A stretch of 64,000 nucleotides of DNA from Opisthorchis felineus (lineage: Eukaryota > Platyhelminthes > Trematoda > Opisthorchiida > Opisthorchiidae), in contig SJOL01007113.1 of NCBI GenBank assembly GCA_004794785.1, positions 1,148,639-1,212,638 of the forward strand, given 5' to 3'. This document shows positions 59,881 through 64,000 of the stretch, one piece after another; position 1 is the first letter of the stretch; every line of letters begins with the position of its first letter. The notes under the pieces were generated by a model. It worked only from the letters and a program-made list of their open reading frames with translations, ran no database searches and was not told the DNA's origin. Made by a program: the position numbers and the translations under genes.

Positions 59881-62800
59881 GCTGGCGACGTTAAAGCCTC
59901 GCGCTAAGAAGTTTAAAAGCAGTGCTACAACTTTTTTCGCTTGTCGTTCAGGTGAACCGAAGCTGCTTTACGGCCATAACAAACCCGACCCAAAGGAGGT
60001 TGGGCGAAGGCACCTATTCTATGTATCGATCCGTGTTTATTTGAAGGAGCATAAAGGCAGCGTCAGGCAGAGAATATGAGTGTTAGAATTGTGTCGGAAA
60101 TGCGGAGCTCATGGCACAAACATATACGTTATTTTCAGTCGATTTTTACTATTGACTGCAGGACTCGGGGAGCAGGTGTACCGTCGGGTTGGTCTAGTTA
60201 GCTCCCTCAGTCATCGACACAGTCCAAAATAAAACGCTTTGTAAGGGATAAATAAACCTGGCATTTCAGAGGACAGAAAAGTTGTCTCTTGTGTACCGAA
60301 TCTCAAGGCTACGGGGGAAGAAACCCTCCTTCGGAGCTTGTAGCATAAGCAGGGCTTCTAAAAGCGCTTTTGGATCGGCACTTTGTGCCCTCAACCGCAC
60401 TAGTGTTTGAAGCCGGTTATGCTAAGCGCTTCAGCCCCTATTATGGGATAGTCAAGGAAACTACTGCTCTTCCTCATGAAGGGAAGAATAAAGAGTCAAG
60501 AATCAGGAACCAACCCTAGCCTTAAGGTCAGTTTTTCATGTGTTGATACAGGGCGCATCAGTCCACCATCTGGGATGTCCTGCTTCGGGACCAAAATTTA
60601 ACCATCGTCCTTCCCCAATCACTCCAAAGACAATATGCCGGGAGACGGGAAAAGCCGTTCGGTGTGATGGACTATAATCTCGTTTGGGTTGTGCGGGAAC
60701 GGAAAAACCCACCATAAAGCCTTGCCACCACCGGCTTCAGCCATAATCTAAGGTCTTTCCGGGCTCTTATTCCCTTGACAATTCTGGTAGGAATTTTTGT
60801 ATAACGCCAGAAAACTGCGGGTCAGTACTGCACCCAGCCTTCCGCATTTGACTTTCAAGTAAGGCGTGGCAAGTCTAACAGCCAGAAGCGATTGATTTTT
60901 TCACCCCAGAAGATTTGAGCAATCGTCCGGCATCCGTAAGCCATTGAAATCGGAATCACTGACTTGAGTTCACATTGCGAGGAACTGGACTACTGCTAGG
61001 AGAACCAGCACATCCCTGCAGTATTTGCAAAGACCTCTATACTATTCGGCGCTTTCAGCCCAAGCCGAGATAACTCTTCCACACTTCTGCGAAGCCGGGT
61101 GCAGGTAAATTTGTTTTACCACACCAAAGCATATAAAAGTACATCGCAACCGTGTGGTGTTAATTTGAAGCGGTATGCTTTGGGGAATCGTTTTATTGCG
61201 CCTTCGGAGAGATTTCAACCATCAAGACATGCATGTGCTAGCCAGATCCTGGAATCATATCGCAGAGGACCTTTCACCTTGACTAACTATTACCTTGTAC
61301 GGTGTAAATACGGGGGAGAGTACAATAGACCCCCGGGTCTTCTATTCTCATTCATTTGAATCCACAGTCTGAATTCCGAGGCTGAATGTAGTTTCACTTG
61401 ATTGGGACCCCAGGAAATTAAGGGATGTTTCTGATGCTTCTGGATTTCTTTATAATACGTAGGGTTAGGAGCTACTGCGTTAAGCCCGCCCATAGCGTCG
61501 CGGTGCATAAAATCAGATGTTTTCAACAAAAGAAAGATTCTAAGAACATTTAAGACGGATAAATATGCGAATAAAGTACCTCTACACCTACATGCAACAG
61601 TCATAGGCAAGAACATCGATACAAGAGGTAAAAACAATCAAGTTCCACAATCGGTCTCAAAGGAAACACATCAACAGGGACAGAAAGAAGCCAATCAGCC
61701 AGCATCTGGGGAGAACCATATGCAAGCGCCGACGGTCAAACCAAAGAAACCACTTCAAATAGGGATATCACGTTGAGGGAAGCAATTGCTTGTATATTAA
61801 TATACAAAGGTACTGAGTCAGGAACTCAGTAAAGCAAAAGGTTTCACGGAGCGCACAACCAGGTCTCAAACGATGCTCTTATTCTAAACACAGCGGAAGC
61901 GCACTAACAGTGACTCTGCGAGACTTTTATGGACACTCCTGTTGTAAAGGCTTAGTGAGGGCCGTTTCACTCATTAGAATGTAGTTCTATTCTTTGCATG
62001 ACATGATATGACATCCATACGTTGCTCAACATCCTGTTTGTTACACTCACTTGTATTCATTTTAACCAAACAGCTCGGCATAACAGCCACTCACATGCTT
62101 TTGAGCTCATCGCCCCAAGCATTCTCCTACAAGTTTAGCAGTCCAGTCTGTAAGACAACAGTTGTCTACTGTGAAGATTGTCCAATGCCCAAACCCATCG
62201 CTACCCAACGCCCAAACCGATACTGGATCCGCACAAAACATCAGCATTACTAAGGAATTCATTCTGATCTACCAAAGGAGTGGAACATCTTTTTGGCGCA
62301 TACACCATTCAGGAGATCTCCAACAACGGAATCAACTATGACGAATTCTGAAGTAGAGGCTTTAGGCGGATAAACGCAAATCCTGTTGATGCCAGGATCT
62401 GAAAAATAAAAGGTAATAAAATGTAACACAAACGCTCCACCGCTTAATAAAGCGATTGCAACCTCCACTAAAAAGCTCCCATCTGCATTAACACACTAGC
62501 CATCGAGGTAAGTAGTTTGCCACTGTGTGCCAACTGTCGTGACAAAAATCATGCATTTTGAGAAGTGTACTGATGATCACCAGGTGAGATACTCATATGT
62601 TGGCACAAAAACGAGCTAACTAATCATGCAAGCTTGAGGCAAGCCCGAGCTTAAATGACGCCAAACCATACTGCAGTAGGGTTTTCAGCCAAGGAAAACC
62701 TGAAATCCTCCATCAAACTATCCTCAACTCTATGAAAGCTCAGTCTGGAATCCTGTTGGCTCAGAAACTGTCAAATTCCGGCCTGAGAAAGCAGGTCAGA

Positions 62801-64000
62801 TAAGCCATCCTAACCATTGCACACAAGCCAGATTACTCACCTGTAGGTACCTCATAAATCATTACACCAACGTTCAAAAACTCTTCAGCAAGCACCGAAA
62901 ATTAATAAATCCTCGCCCAGAGATTACGTAGGACATAATAGCTCTCGCGGAAGAGTAACTCATTCTTGATATCACCAGTGCAGTTATTTTTCGCCAGCCC
63001 TGTCTTTCACCAGGTGTGGCAGGCAAACAATGAGCGATGGAGTTGTTCTACGCCACGGAACGAAAGAGACAAAAAATTTAACGTGGGGAACATTTGACAG
63101 AGTCCCACTAACCTGACGCGTGACCACGGTAAAATATTATAATCCTTACGTGCCGTTTCAAACTTAAGACACCTTCACTTAATCATAATTGAGGTTCAGT
63201 TTTCTTTCCTCACTTCTGGTTGAAAGTTAACTCTAATATTTTTGAATGCAAACAGAAAACGCTGTAAATACACCCGGGCACTTTTTTAACTACTAGAGAA
63301 TATCTTGAGTAAATTGACCATCTTAGATTTTAACATTCGATTCTCCAACTGAACAATAACTCATAAGCACACTGTTTAAATCCTTAGTAGTCGAGCACAA
63401 ACTGCCAATATTTCAGTTTTGCAGAGCATTATAAAATAGCGCCGTAAAACCCACAACCCACTCACTCCTGCCCAACAGCCTGTAGATCTCACTGTCAAAA
63501 TTCTTCTAAACGCCTCTGCATTCAACAAGCATGTGTTTGAAGTACCAAAAAAACTGTCATCTGAAACTGCAAAGAAGGAAGACAATTAGACCCTGCCAGC
63601 TACAGAACGATCCGTCGCTGCAGGCGAACTGAAACTTAATGGTCACCCTACAGTACTGATTTTGGCAGAAGTGGTCCTGGATTACAACCACTTAGTTGAC
63701 CAAGAACAACTAAACTAAGGACCTCAGCGCAGATAACAAAGTCTACCATAAATTATCACAGGTCCTTGGCCAGATGCACGCTTTTAAAGAAACAACCTTA
63801 CACTGTCTCTATAGGTTTCATACTGCGATGGACCTGATTCTCCCAAGAAAGATATAGGACTGCTGTCTGGGTGAGCAGAAGGAATCCAAAATGCTTGTGG
63901 CTATCCCTTGAAGTTTCACAAGACAATGGACTCTTTTGTCTCCCGCCCATTCCAATAACCTACCAGAGACCTGAAGCGTCTACCGAAAACCTAATTATGA
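59881..64000. other. Unassigned intergenic sequence
   Basis: 4.1 kb downstream of the LINE fragment. May include its 3' tail and other decayed repeats; no gene supported on either strand. Confidence 0.45.

Noticed and set aside
1..64000. CRISPR array, bacterial operon or phage island
   Set aside because: No regularly spaced repeats, no long prokaryotic ORFs or ribosome-binding sites; spliced genes and animal retroelements show a eukaryotic source.

Overview
Organism and overall character: this is animal nuclear DNA, not bacterial. It is intron-rich, carries no long intact ORFs, and contains Penelope-like, CR1-like and RTE-like retroelement fragments, tRNA-like short repeats and hammerhead-ribozyme relics. 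Very short introns (32-44 bp) at the 5' part of a gene otherwise split by introns of 5-12 kb, together with hammerhead/tRNA-like SINEs, suggest a flatworm, most likely a digenean trematode. That placement is inference; no marker gene proves it. Layout: two recognisable protein genes, both on the minus strand and head to tail, fill most of the window. AK8 (adenylate kinase 8, axonemal) runs from its ATG at 51845 down to its stop at 32984 in seven supported exons, giving an in-frame 474-residue protein. Only 187 bp after its stop, the next gene starts at 32796. This is an FBXL13/DRC6-type protein (dynein regulatory complex subunit 6). I could follow it through 16 phase-consistent exons (773 codons) down to position 129, where it runs out of the window still inside its leucine-rich repeats. 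The usual gene-finding track shows only shadows of most of these exons; they were assembled by reading splice sites and phases on the minus strand. How the genes fit together: both proteins belong to motile cilia/flagella (radial-spoke/central-pair-associated AK8, nexin-dynein regulatory FBXL13). Both begin with the same kind of RIIa/DPY-30-like dimerisation-docking helix pair. The 187-bp spacing and an AG acceptor exactly 8 nt before each ATG raise the possibility of a polycistronic, trans-spliced ciliary gene pair. Rest of the window: introns and the 12 kb upstream of AK8 are decayed mobile DNA. This includes a Penelope-like element with internal deletion and nonsense/frameshift damage (about 21.5-23.1 kb, minus), RTE-like and CR1-like LINE pieces (23.2 kb and 59.2-59.9 kb, plus), two homologous inverted-repeat elements that carry a tRNA-like core plus a hammerhead motif (3.4 kb and 25.3 kb), a fold-back repeat enclosing another hammerhead (19.6 kb), a lone hammerhead relic (18.86 kb), a 110-bp tandem duplication (53.5 kb), and several microsatellites. 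No rRNA gene, CRISPR array or prokaryotic operon was seen.
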